Shown here piece by piece: positions 35,301 to 41,928 of a DNA stretch of 41,928 bases (position 1 is the first letter of the stretch; each line of letters opens with the position of its first letter). This DNA comes from an uncultured bacterium (GTDB taxonomy: Bacteria; Dictyoglomota; Dictyoglomia; Dictyoglomales; Dictyoglomaceae). Where the stretch lies: contig CALHLF010000032.1 in assembly GCA_938034905.1 (NCBI GenBank), positions 1-41,928 on the forward strand, written 5' to 3'. The notes under the pieces are model-generated. The model was not told the origin of the DNA and ran no database searches. It saw only the letters and a list, made by a program, of their open reading frames with translations. The translations under genes and the position numbers were made by a program.

Positions 35301-35405
35301 CTGTCTTTTTAATTCTTCTATACAAAGATTATCATTCCAAGACCAGAAGGGGGCAGATCTAAATTCAATATCGGGGTTTATAAATTTTTCCTTTATTTCT
35401 TTCAA
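32373..35405 (-). CDS. Large GH106-like glycoside hydrolase (alpha-L-rhamnosidase related)
   Basis: A 1010-residue protein without signal peptide, hence probably cytoplasmic. The N-terminal F-R-S-A-P-F-W-S-W-N, G-G-F-F-M-H-S-R and L-Y-D-E-D-R-W-P-S-G motifs mark the large family annotated as GH106/alpha-L-rhamnosidase-like. Acidic candidates lie in F-T-D-E-P-N and I-S-E-L-Y-G. The last 250 residues are beta-sandwich, GH2-like galactose-binding domains. Catalytic residues and substrate cannot be fixed by eye. A longer frame to 35471 exists but is A-rich and Lys/Asn-rich; AAAGGAGG before the TTG at 35405 supports a TTG start. It heads the operon that ends in lexA. Confidence 0.8.
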   Translation of the reverse strand: MKEIKEKFINPDIEFRSAPFWSWNDNLCIEELKRQVEDMKEHGIGGFFMHSRVGLETEYLGKEWMNCIKETVKKAKEIGIRAWLYDEDRWPSGFAGGLVPKKIGDEGREKKLVYEIISQGKFTPKGNELALYKVILDGKRIIKEERLEKITEIEVNPPESLIILKREIVKPSDWFNYDTYSDNLNPQSVKTFIETTYEAYYKEVGEEFGKTIPGIFTDEPNIFSSLWTRGEELSFPWTDIFPEYFREKRGYNFFDIAVYIPFKGEASLKARYDYWRTVSELFLESYSKQLGEWCEKHNLYFTGHYLYENEFSKSILTSGSIMPHYEYQHVPGIDILMEKTDEILTVKQVSSIANQLGKKRVISELYGCTGWEFNFEGQKWVGDWQYALGVNLRCQHLTLYTLRGCRKRDYPPSFNYHNIWWDYNKIVEDYFARLSYILSLGKVVRDILIIHPIESAWCEFDGRNDEEIEEKGRDFQNLCRTLLGLHWDFDLGDESVIEKYGKVDKERKEFVVGESGYKLVILPPMITIREKTLNLLLEFLNNDGKVISLEPLPEYCEGKPQKLLKEFLNHQNLIILPGKRALGKVLDDILPRRISIQNIPTQEAETFLYMERVYEGKRIFFIVNNDRNQGYEVDIIFSCKGKVEEWNPLTGEIKTISSMEVNGNQHLRAKFGPSDSKLYVIYPEESSILKPEKKLRVKNKIYLGPVFEFRRNNPNILVLDTCKYRFKNDQWSEEMPIWMAQREIREKLGMIPIHTNRIPQRWIWINNPHPKDGTFVEFRLNFKVKDIPKNPFLVIEGAKNFTIFLNGEKLGEPIGWFLDRSFDKIPISHLKEGENEIILQCNYKNSMEVEDCFIIGDFGVDPISREIIKEPKFLRFGDWCLQGYPFYAGCIFYKEEINLNLEKENKVFLTMGEYSAIHIALWINGKLAEHIPWRCRNRVEITNYLKDGKNLIEIEVVGSPRNMLGPLHRKKGKDFWTDSLSFRTEGEEYTKEYILHPYGIFSPITIEIVE

Positions 35406-35547
35406 AATTAAAAATCCTCCTTTCTTAAAGCTACTTTTATTAATTTTATTATTTTTCCTTTTTCCAAGCAAATTTTTAAATAGCTCTTTTCTTAATTAAA
35501 AATTTATGCTAAATTAAAATAGAAGTTATTAAAAGAAGAGGGGTAAG

Positions 35548-36474
35548 ATGGAAGATATTACAAGACTCCTTGATAAGAAAACGCTAGAGTTTGGAGATTT
35601 ACCTTCTTATCTTCTAAATTTTGATCGTTTCCTTTTAAAGATAAGGAAGGAAAAATCCACAGGTGTTCTTTATTATTGGGATGACAAATTTAGAGGGATT
35701 GTATTAATTCATCAAGGAAAAGCCTTTTTTGCAAAAATTTTAAATATTTTCGACTATGATGAGCTGACATCTGTAAACTTTTTAATTCAACAAATTTATT
35801 CGGGAGTTGGTAAGGTTAGTTTTTATAATATTGATAAAACTCTTATTATTGCCCTCGCTGGTCTTTACATGGGAAAACCTCTATATATTCAATTGGATGT
35901 TGACACTATAATTCCCAGCAGATTTTTTGCCCTTCTTCAAAAAAGAGGATTCAGTGGCGTAGTTTTTTATGAAAGTTCATCTGAAGTTAAATATTGGCTA
36001 TTTCAAAAGGGAAATCCTTTAAATGTTCTTCCTGGTGTTTTACCTCCAAAAGGTAATATAAATGTGTTTATTATAGAATCTATACCCTTAATAGATTATT
36101 TTGAGGAATGGGAAAAAGAAGAAAGAAAAAAGATTATAAGTTTTTCTCAAAGAATTCTTTCAAATATTGCTAAGACGTTAATTGAGAGATGGGGGCAAAA
36201 TACTACGGAGTTAATACTTCTTCCCTTAGAAAAAACGCAAGGCCCATTAAAAATCATTTTTGATAGAAAGAATTGGAATTGTAAAATTGAATCTCAAGAG
36301 GAGATTACCTATTTAGCCCAAGAAGTAGAAAGATTATATGCTAGATTATTAAGGGAAATTAGAGAAAGGGGAGAAGAAAGTTTTGCAGAGAAATTAGAAG
36401 TTTCTGCCTTTAATATGCTCCAAGAAGAAAAAATCATCTGGCCTAATACTGGAGAAAAAATATTTAGAAGATAG
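35548..36474 (+). CDS. Uncharacterised protein with two PATAN/DUF4388-like segments
   Basis: A 308-residue protein I do not firmly recognise. Two segments look related: about residues 25-65 (S-T-G-V-L-Y-Y-W-D then I-V-L-I-H-Q-G-K-A-F-F-A) and about 125-170 (F-S-G-V-V-F-Y-E-S then Y-W-L-F-Q-K-G-N-P-L). The strand-turn-strand with Q-G-K-A or K-G-N-P resembles the DUF4388/PATAN module of signalling proteins. The C-terminal third is helical with many charged residues. No membrane helix or signal peptide is seen. It is a single gene, divergent from the GH106-like operon and closed by a terminator. A signalling or gliding-type role is only a guess. Confidence 0.75.
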   Translation: MEDITRLLDKKTLEFGDLPSYLLNFDRFLLKIRKEKSTGVLYYWDDKFRGIVLIHQGKAFFAKILNIFDYDELTSVNFLIQQIYSGVGKVSFYNIDKTLIIALAGLYMGKPLYIQLDVDTIIPSRFFALLQKRGFSGVVFYESSSEVKYWLFQKGNPLNVLPGVLPPKGNINVFIIESIPLIDYFEEWEKEERKKIISFSQRILSNIAKTLIERWGQNTTELILLPLEKTQGPLKIIFDRKNWNCKIESQEEITYLAQEVERLYARLLREIRERGEESFAEKLEVSAFNMLQEEKIIWPNTGEKIFRR

Positions 36475-36497
36475 GGGACCTTTTGGTCCCCCTTTTA
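36474..36497 (+). terminator. Terminator of the uncharacterised gene
   Basis: GGGGACC (36474-36480) pairs with GGTCCCC (36485-36491) around a TTTT loop, followed by a T-rich tract. The stem begins in the stop codon. It lies five bases from the end of the convergent transketolase gene but has no T run on that strand. Confidence 0.8.
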
Positions 36498-36501
36498 TTT
36501 T

Positions 36502-38430
36502 TTATATATTTTCCTTCACTACTTTAACCAAGGAATCCACATCTAAACCTTGAAGCTTAAAGAGATCATCAGGTTTTCCTGATGCCCCATATTCTTTAAC
36601 CCCTAATTTTATAAACTTTACTCTAAATCCCTTCTCTGCCAATGCATCCCCAATAATATTTCCTATTCCAGTGTAAATATTATGATCTTCATAGGTTATG
36701 ATTAATCCTGTATTTACTGCCTCTTTCAAGGCATCCCAATCTATTTCCTTTGGTGTTGAAAAATTGAAAATCTTTACCCTTATTCCCATTTCCTTCAATT
36801 TTTCCCAAGCCTGGATTGCTCTAAATACCATACTTCCCATAGTAATTATTGCTCCTTTTTCTCCATCCCTTATTTTATCCATTTTTCCATATATAAATTT
36901 ATAATCTCCTCCAAAGAAGGGATTTCCTTTCTCATCGGTTATTATGGGAAGGACTGATCTTCCCATGGCGACTAAGAAATTTCCCTTTTCCCTTGCTACA
37001 TACCTTGTCACTCTATCAGTCTGATTGGCATCTGCTGGAACAATAATTTTAAATCCAAAGAGATTTCTGAAAACTCCAATATAATCTATACACTGATGAG
37101 TCTTTCCGTCTTCTCCTACATCTAAACCACAGTGGGTTACTATCACCTTTAGATTTGTAAAATTAATATCATTTAGTCTATGCTGATTAAAGGTTTCATC
37201 TACCCCAAACACTCCAAAATCTGCAAAGAATGTTAGAACTCCTTGGGTTGATAAAGCTCCTGCGATGGTTGCTGTGTTATGCTCCTGGATTCCTCCTTCA
37301 AAGAAGTTTTCTGGGGCAATCTTTGCAAACTCGTGGGTTCTTACTGACTCTACTAAATCACAATCAAAGACAGCAATAGGAGTTTTTCCTTCTTTTCCAA
37401 TATTTAATTCTGCGAGATTTTTTAATGCCTTTCCAAAGGCAGACCTATTATCTATTTTCATATCAGGAGTATATGTGAAGGATTCTCCTACATCTATATT
37501 TACTGGCTCTATCTCTACTATATGTCTTCCTTCAGGTTTAAATTCCTCCCTCATCTTTTTATACTTCTCTAAATTATCTTCTATCCCAAGCTCCTCCAAT
37601 GCCTTCTTATATTCTTCCATCTTCAATGCCCTTCCATGAAATTCGAATTTATTTTCCATAAAGGAGACACCCTTCCCCATAACGGTATGGGCTAAAATTG
37701 CGGTGGGTTTTCCATCAGAAATAGCCCTTCTTATTCCTTGATATATATCTTGAAAATCATGTCCATCTACCTCTATTACTTCCCACCCATCGGAAAGATA
37801 ATTCTCTTTTATGTTTTGAGGCATAATGGAGGAAAGAGGTCCTGATAATTGAAGTTTGTTATAATCAATGAGAACAGTTAAATTAGAAAGATTATATTTT
37901 ACAGCAAATCTTCTTGCTTCTGATATTTGTCCCTTTTGTTGTTCTCCATCCCCCATGACCACAAAAACATGAAAATCTCTTTTAAGAAGCCTTGAGGAGA
38001 GAGCCATCCCACATCCCGCGGAAAGTCCTTGTCCTAAATTTCCTGTGCTCCATTCCACTCCAGGAACATATCTTTCCACATGTCCCTCAAAGATACTTCC
38101 TGCCAATCGAAAATATGCTATGGCCTTATCAATATCAAAAAATCCTAAATTTCCTAAGGCAGAATAAACTCCAGGGGATGTATGGCCATGACTTATTATT
38201 ATTCTATCTCTATTGGGATCCTTTGGATTTTTAGGATCCACGTTGGCAAAAAAGAAGAGAGTAAGATACATTTCGATGGAAGACATAGATCCACCTGGAT
38301 GTCCTGATCCTGCTAATGTGGTCATCTTAAGAATATCTCCACGACATTTATGAGCTAAATTCTTTAAATATTCTAATGTCTTCTCATCTATTTTTTCCTT
38401 TACAAATCCCTTTGAAAGTTTTACATCCAT
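36502..38430 (-). CDS. tkt: Transketolase
   Basis: A 642-residue thiamine-diphosphate enzyme that moves two-carbon units between sugar phosphates in the non-oxidative pentose phosphate pathway. The full-length chain carries G-S-G-H-P-G-G at residues 41-47, the ThDP/Mg motif G-D-G-E at 160-163, and the central domain with G-G-I-Q-E-H-N, in which the glutamate activates the cofactor. E-Q-Q-K-G after G-D-G-E is a variant of the usual E-L-x-E-G. The frame also opens at TTG 38445, but that overlaps the ribosome site GGAGGTG, so ATG 38430 is chosen. It lies downstream of the sugar ABC genes with its own -10 element. Confidence 0.93.
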   Translation of the reverse strand: MDVKLSKGFVKEKIDEKTLEYLKNLAHKCRGDILKMTTLAGSGHPGGSMSSIEMYLTLFFFANVDPKNPKDPNRDRIIISHGHTSPGVYSALGNLGFFDIDKAIAYFRLAGSIFEGHVERYVPGVEWSTGNLGQGLSAGCGMALSSRLLKRDFHVFVVMGDGEQQKGQISEARRFAVKYNLSNLTVLIDYNKLQLSGPLSSIMPQNIKENYLSDGWEVIEVDGHDFQDIYQGIRRAISDGKPTAILAHTVMGKGVSFMENKFEFHGRALKMEEYKKALEELGIEDNLEKYKKMREEFKPEGRHIVEIEPVNIDVGESFTYTPDMKIDNRSAFGKALKNLAELNIGKEGKTPIAVFDCDLVESVRTHEFAKIAPENFFEGGIQEHNTATIAGALSTQGVLTFFADFGVFGVDETFNQHRLNDINFTNLKVIVTHCGLDVGEDGKTHQCIDYIGVFRNLFGFKIIVPADANQTDRVTRYVAREKGNFLVAMGRSVLPIITDEKGNPFFGGDYKFIYGKMDKIRDGEKGAIITMGSMVFRAIQAWEKLKEMGIRVKIFNFSTPKEIDWDALKEAVNTGLIITYEDHNIYTGIGNIIGDALAEKGFRVKFIKLGVKEYGASGKPDDLFKLQGLDVDSLVKVVKENI

Positions 38431-38464
38431 TATTAGCACCTCCAAAAGTTCTTTGATAATCTTT

Positions 38465-38503
38465 ATTATACTAAATAATGAGTATGAAAAGAATTAAAAT
38501 TCT
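38465..38503 (-). promoter_or_regulatory. Transketolase promoter with adjacent inverted repeat
   Basis: On the minus strand TATAAT lies at 38470-38465, with only a poor -35. Just upstream, AGAATT-AA-AATTCT (38490-38503) is a perfect inverted repeat that overlaps the expected -35, a candidate operator or activator site. The rest of the 170-base gap (38431-38600) holds no supported gene. Confidence 0.5.
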
Positions 38504-38600
38504 ATTCTTTGCTCAAATAGGTATAGAGATACTTACCATAGTAAAAGAAGTTTGTGGTGTTAAATATGTTTTCATCACGTGCCTTTTTTTCTCCCTCTAT

Positions 38601-39422
38601 TTATCCCGTTATCGCCCCCTTTGTTAATCCCTTAATAAGATATCTTTGAATAAACATAAAGAATATGATTACTGGTAAGCCTGTTATTATACCTCCTGCA
38701 GTTAATAAATCCCATCTTATAATATATTCTCCCATGAAGGTATGAAGACCTACAGGAATAGTTCTTGCCTTTATATCAGAAGTAAAAGTAAGAGCATATA
38801 GGAATTCATTCCAAGAATAAATAAATATATAAATAGTTGCAGCAATTATTCCAGGAGAAGCCAAGGGAATAATTATATGCCTTAATACTCCCAATTTTGT
38901 GCAACCATCAATTTGAGCTGCCTCATCTAATTCTCTCGGAATAGATTTTAAAAAACCTGTAATCATCCAAGTTGTAAAGGGAACAGCAAATGTGCTATGA
39001 GCTAATATTAAAGAAAAAGGTGTATTTAAGATCTTTAAATTTCTCATAAGTAAAAATAAAGGTATAGCAAGAAGGATAGCAGGAAACATTTGGGTAACTA
39101 AGAAAACAAAGGAGAGAGGTGTTTTACCCTTAAAATTAAATCTTGAAAAACTATATGAAGCAAGAATTGCTACAAAGAGAGCAATAGTAACTGTAAATAT
39201 AGCTACAATAATACTATTTTTCATATAAGTTAAAAAAGGAGTAGTCTCAATAAGTAATTTGTAGCCTTCAAAAGTAGGTTTAGAGGGTAGATATTTCAAG
39301 GGGAAAGTGTATAGTTCATCATAAGATTTGATAGATGTAATAAAAATCCAAATATAAGGAGCTAATATAAAGGTTAACCATAGAAATACAAAAAAGTATT
39401 TGAAAAATTCACTTTTCTTCAA
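38601..39422 (-). CDS. Sugar ABC transporter permease, MalG-like (third transporter)
   Basis: A 273-residue permease with six predicted helices and the EAA loop D-E-A-A-Q-I-D-G-C-T-K-L-G-V-L. Start is a TTG that overlaps the stop codon of the partner permease (TTGA), preceded by GGGGAGAG; no ATG fits as well. Together with the two upstream genes it forms a third MalEFG-like transporter without its own ATPase. Confidence 0.92.
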   Translation of the reverse strand: MKKSEFFKYFFVFLWLTFILAPYIWIFITSIKSYDELYTFPLKYLPSKPTFEGYKLLIETTPFLTYMKNSIIVAIFTVTIALFVAILASYSFSRFNFKGKTPLSFVFLVTQMFPAILLAIPLFLLMRNLKILNTPFSLILAHSTFAVPFTTWMITGFLKSIPRELDEAAQIDGCTKLGVLRHIIIPLASPGIIAATIYIFIYSWNEFLYALTFTSDIKARTIPVGLHTFMGEYIIRWDLLTAGGIITGLPVIIFFMFIQRYLIKGLTKGAITG

Positions 39423-40327
39423 TATATACTCTCCCCTTTCCTCAAAAGTCTAAGATAAAGAGAAATAATAATTACAAGAAATACTCCTTGCAATATAGCT
39501 ATAGTAGAACCGTATCCAAAATTTAATTGTTTATATGCAGTATGATAGGACATTAAAGGAATAATTAAACTACTAAATCCTGGTCCTCCATCTGTCATAA
39601 TAAGGACTAAATCCATGTGATTTGCTGTCCATATAATACGAAGCATAGTGGTAATAATAACTGTAGGAAGTATAAGGGGCCAAGTAATGTTAAGAAAAAT
39701 CATAAAAGAGTTTGCCCCATCTATTCTTGCAGCTTCATAAAGTTCATCAGGGATTGCCTCCATAGCAGCTAAAAGCATAATTGCAAAAAAAGGAATACCT
39801 CTCCAAATATCTGCAATCATCACTGCAGGAAGAGATGTATCCTTTTGGGCTAACCAAGGAATATATCTTGAGATTAAACCTAATTTTAAAAGAATATCAT
39901 TAATTATCCCATAATTACCATCTAACATCCAAATCCACATTATAGCAATTAATACACTGGGAGTAACCCAGGGTATAAGAGATAATCCTCTTACAAATGC
40001 TCTCCCTTTAAAATTTTGTTTTAAAATAATAGCACCTAGTAGTCCTCCTAAAAATTGGAAAAATACAACTCCTACAATCCAGATTATAGAATTTTTTAAA
40101 GCAATAATAAAAATGGGATCATTTAAAACCCTTATGTAATTTTCAAGCCCAACAAATTTAAAAATAGAAGGTTTTAAAGGATTAAAACTATGAAAACTTA
40201 AGTAAATAGCTCTAATTATAGGATAAGCAACAATACCTATAATTAAAGTAAATGCAGGTAAGAGAAGGAGAAAAGGGAGAACCCTTTTCTCCCATTTATT
40301 AAAATAACTATTTCTTTCTGAGAGCAT
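39419..40327 (-). CDS. Sugar ABC transporter permease, MalF-like (third transporter)
   Basis: A 302-residue permease with the EAA loop Y-E-A-A-R-I-D-G-A-N-S-F-M-I-F. The start overlaps the binding-protein gene by 20 bases; GGAGG nine bases before ATG 40327 supports this start in spite of the overlap. The C-terminus ends just after the last helix. Confidence 0.92.
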   Translation of the reverse strand: MLSERNSYFNKWEKRVLPFLLLLPAFTLIIGIVAYPIIRAIYLSFHSFNPLKPSIFKFVGLENYIRVLNDPIFIIALKNSIIWIVGVVFFQFLGGLLGAIILKQNFKGRAFVRGLSLIPWVTPSVLIAIMWIWMLDGNYGIINDILLKLGLISRYIPWLAQKDTSLPAVMIADIWRGIPFFAIMLLAAMEAIPDELYEAARIDGANSFMIFLNITWPLILPTVIITTMLRIIWTANHMDLVLIMTDGGPGFSSLIIPLMSYHTAYKQLNFGYGSTIAILQGVFLVIIISLYLRLLRKGESIY

Positions 40328-41549
40328 TAGCGATTTCCTCCATCATCTCCTTAGAAGTAATTTCTCCTAATAATGCCCTCTGCATTAAACTTTGCCATAA
40401 TTGGGCACTGATATAACCTACTCCTGGAAGAGGTGGCCAAGAAATAGCGTATTTTGCTTGATCTAATGAAACTTTAAAGAATATATTATTTCTATAATAG
40501 GGTAAAGATGCAACAGATTTTAAAACAGGTAGTTGCCCCTGTCTAGATCTACTCCACTTATCCATTTGCTCCTTTTCTGTTAACCAGCTAATAAATTTAA
40601 ATGCTGCTTCTTTATTCTTAGATCCTGAGAGAATAACATTTCCACTCATAGTTACCATAGTCGCAGGTTTCTTTGGATCAGAAGGAGGCATAGGAACTAC
40701 TCCTACATTTTCCTCTCCTAACTTTTGAGTAACTAAGACAGAAGATCCCACATGATGAGCCATCATAGCAGTAATTCCTGCTTGGAAAGCTCCTAAAACC
40801 TGAGCGTAGGCATCGGTAGGAGCAGAAGGGGGAGCTACTTTATGAACCCTATATAGGTCTATATACCATTGATTTGCTAATATTGCTTCTGGAGAATCCG
40901 CAATAACTTTTCCATTTCTATCTACTAGCCTTGCTCCCTGAGCAACTAAAAATGCTAGCCATTGGTCTTGTCCTCCAGAACCTCCTCTTAATCCAAATCC
41001 ATATCTATTTTTAGAGGGATCTGTTAGTTTTTTAGCAGCCTCTAAAAATTTTGAAAGATCAGTGGGAGGTGGCAAATTTTTTTCTTTAAACCAATCCCTA
41101 CGGTAATACAAATAGAAGGTTATGAATTGGTGAGGCATCATATATACAGGGCTTTTAGCACTTATCTTTCCAGTATTCCAGAGATTGCTGACTACATCTT
41201 TATATCCATTCCAATTTTTAAGATAACTATCTAATGGTTCTAAAGCATTTGCATCAACAAAAGCTCCAAGCCACCAGTCTTTAAATCTTGCACAATCAGG
41301 AGCGACACCTGCTCCTACTGCATTTACTAATTTATCATAATATTGGCTTAAAGGAATTAGCTCGTATTCTACTTGAATATCAGGATTTAAAGAGTTAAAT
41401 TGCTTTACAAGATCAGGAAACATAGGATCAGTAGGATCGTCTAACCAAAGCCAGTATTTGACTATCGTTTTCTTTTGTCCTTGTATAGAAAATGCAAAAA
41501 GAATTAATATTAAAACTAAAAATATTATGAATTGAGACTTTTTAAACAT
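40308..41549 (-). CDS. Sugar ABC transporter solute-binding protein (third transporter)
   Basis: A 413-residue family 1 periplasmic binding protein. The signal peptide (about 1-24) ends I-Q-G-Q and has no lipobox cysteine. Family features include the V-K-Y-W-L-W-L-D first strand, Y-Y-R-R-D-W-F hinge segment and the F-K-F-I-S-W-L-T-E-K-E-Q motif near residue 320. Ribosome site AAGGAGG precedes ATG 41549. It lies between a GntR/FadR-type regulator and its permeases. FCD-type regulators often respond to sugar acids, so a uronate-containing or related oligosaccharide is possible, but this is not shown. Confidence 0.92.
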   Translation of the reverse strand: MFKKSQFIIFLVLILILFAFSIQGQKKTIVKYWLWLDDPTDPMFPDLVKQFNSLNPDIQVEYELIPLSQYYDKLVNAVGAGVAPDCARFKDWWLGAFVDANALEPLDSYLKNWNGYKDVVSNLWNTGKISAKSPVYMMPHQFITFYLYYRRDWFKEKNLPPPTDLSKFLEAAKKLTDPSKNRYGFGLRGGSGGQDQWLAFLVAQGARLVDRNGKVIADSPEAILANQWYIDLYRVHKVAPPSAPTDAYAQVLGAFQAGITAMMAHHVGSSVLVTQKLGEENVGVVPMPPSDPKKPATMVTMSGNVILSGSKNKEAAFKFISWLTEKEQMDKWSRSRQGQLPVLKSVASLPYYRNNIFFKVSLDQAKYAISWPPLPGVGYISAQLWQSLMQRALLGEITSKEMMEEIANALRKK

Positions 41550-41575
41550 TTATATGACCTCCTTTACTTATTTTT

Positions 41576-41591
41576 AAAACTAGTAAGTTTT
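41576..41591. repeat. Inverted repeat between regulator and binding-protein gene
   Basis: AAAACT (41576-41581), four bases, AGTTTT (41586-41591). It lies in the 63-base gap before the binding-protein gene and could be an operator for the upstream GntR-type regulator or an RNA processing hairpin. On the minus strand it is followed by A, not T, so it is not a terminator. Confidence 0.4.
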
Positions 41592-41612
41592 TAATTTTCC
41601 CACCTCCTCTCT

Positions 41613-41928
41613 CTAATTAAAACTTTCTTTATATTTTGACAATCTCTCATATACATCTACAAAATGCTCTTCTAATACGCTCTTTGCTTTATCATAATCT
41701 TTATTTTTTATACTCTCTAATAAACTTCTATGATAATTAATTACCTTTAAAGGAGAAGAAGAATATAAAAGGGGTTCATCTAAATGTTCAAAAAGTTTCC
41801 AGAAAATATCTAAGATTTTAATTACTATTTGATTTTTAACCTTTCTAAAAAGGGTTCTATGAAACATCATATCCTCTTTTATAAAAGATTTATTATCCTT
41901 TGCTTTTTTTTTCATATTTTCTATTATT
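41613..41928 (-). CDS. GntR/FadR-family regulator, C-terminal part (cut by window edge)
   Basis: About 105 residues of the ligand-binding FCD domain. Key features are D-M-M-F-H near the beginning (a metal/ligand position of FCD domains) and the last helices with N-Y-H-R-S-L-L-E-S-I and L-E-E-H-F. The frame stays open to the window end, so the ATG at 41915 is not a real start and the N-terminal winged helix lies outside. It is the first gene of the third transporter operon and probably its repressor. FadR-type GntR proteins usually sense carboxylated small molecules such as sugar acids. Confidence 0.8.
   Translation of the reverse strand, partial: IIENMKKKAKDNKSFIKEDMMFHRTLFRKVKNQIVIKILDIFWKLFEHLDEPLLYSSSPLKVINYHRSLLESIKNKDYDKAKSVLEEHFVDVYERLSKYKESFN

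Noticed and set aside
38513-38575. 20-codon open frame in the gap after the third transporter (minus strand)
   Set aside because: No recognisable ribosome site at proper distance and no similarity; probably chance.

Overview
The window is A+T-rich, densely coded DNA. It has strong AGGAGG-type ribosome binding sites, short gene spacings, many start/stop overlaps, and an unusually large share of carbohydrate transport genes. I think it comes from a thermophilic saccharolytic bacterium, most probably Dictyoglomus or a close relative, with Thermotogae as the alternative. This is judged from gene content and protein style, not from a database match. None of the four solute-binding proteins carries a lipobox cysteine, which fits soluble periplasmic proteins in a two-membrane cell. 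No rRNA, tRNA, CRISPR array or insertion sequence was seen.

Left part (1-5100): a divergent promoter region with only a trace of a leftward gene at the edge, then a small heat-shock protein with a clear promoter and terminator, an S-adenosylhomocysteine hydrolase-family protein, a lemA-htpX-nitroreductase operon, and a convergent patatin-like lipase.

First large carbohydrate locus (5100-20700, plus strand): an AraC-type regulator, then ten co-directional genes that look like one operon. They encode two solute-binding proteins (one a 947-residue fusion with two lectin-like modules), two MalF/MalG-type permease pairs, an NHL-propeller/TPR/membrane protein, a DUF5696-like secreted protein, a small CBM11-like protein and a GH5 endoglucanase with an X2 module. 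No ATPase gene is present, so a shared MsmX/UgpC-type ATPase elsewhere must be assumed. This locus is the best candidate for an incompletely described beta-glucan sensing, uptake and degradation system.

Converging on it from the right (20691-26351, minus strand) is a complete five-gene Opp/Dpp-type ABC transporter with its own strong promoter and two inverted repeats. Its binding protein resembles thermophile cello-oligosaccharide-binding proteins, so it probably imports oligosaccharides released by the GH5 enzyme. The two operons share a bidirectional terminator.

Middle part (26400-36500): a bactofilin/M23 peptidase pair (cell shape), a small DUF6504-like gene tail-to-tail with lexA, and a minus-strand operon of GH106-like hydrolase, PHP phosphoesterase, tldD, tldE and lexA. 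The placement of lexA at the end of that operon is unusual. A two-module protein of unknown function is divergent from it.

Right part (36500-41928, minus strand): a GntR/FadR-family regulator cut by the window edge, a third sugar ABC transporter (binding protein and two permeases) and a full-length transketolase.
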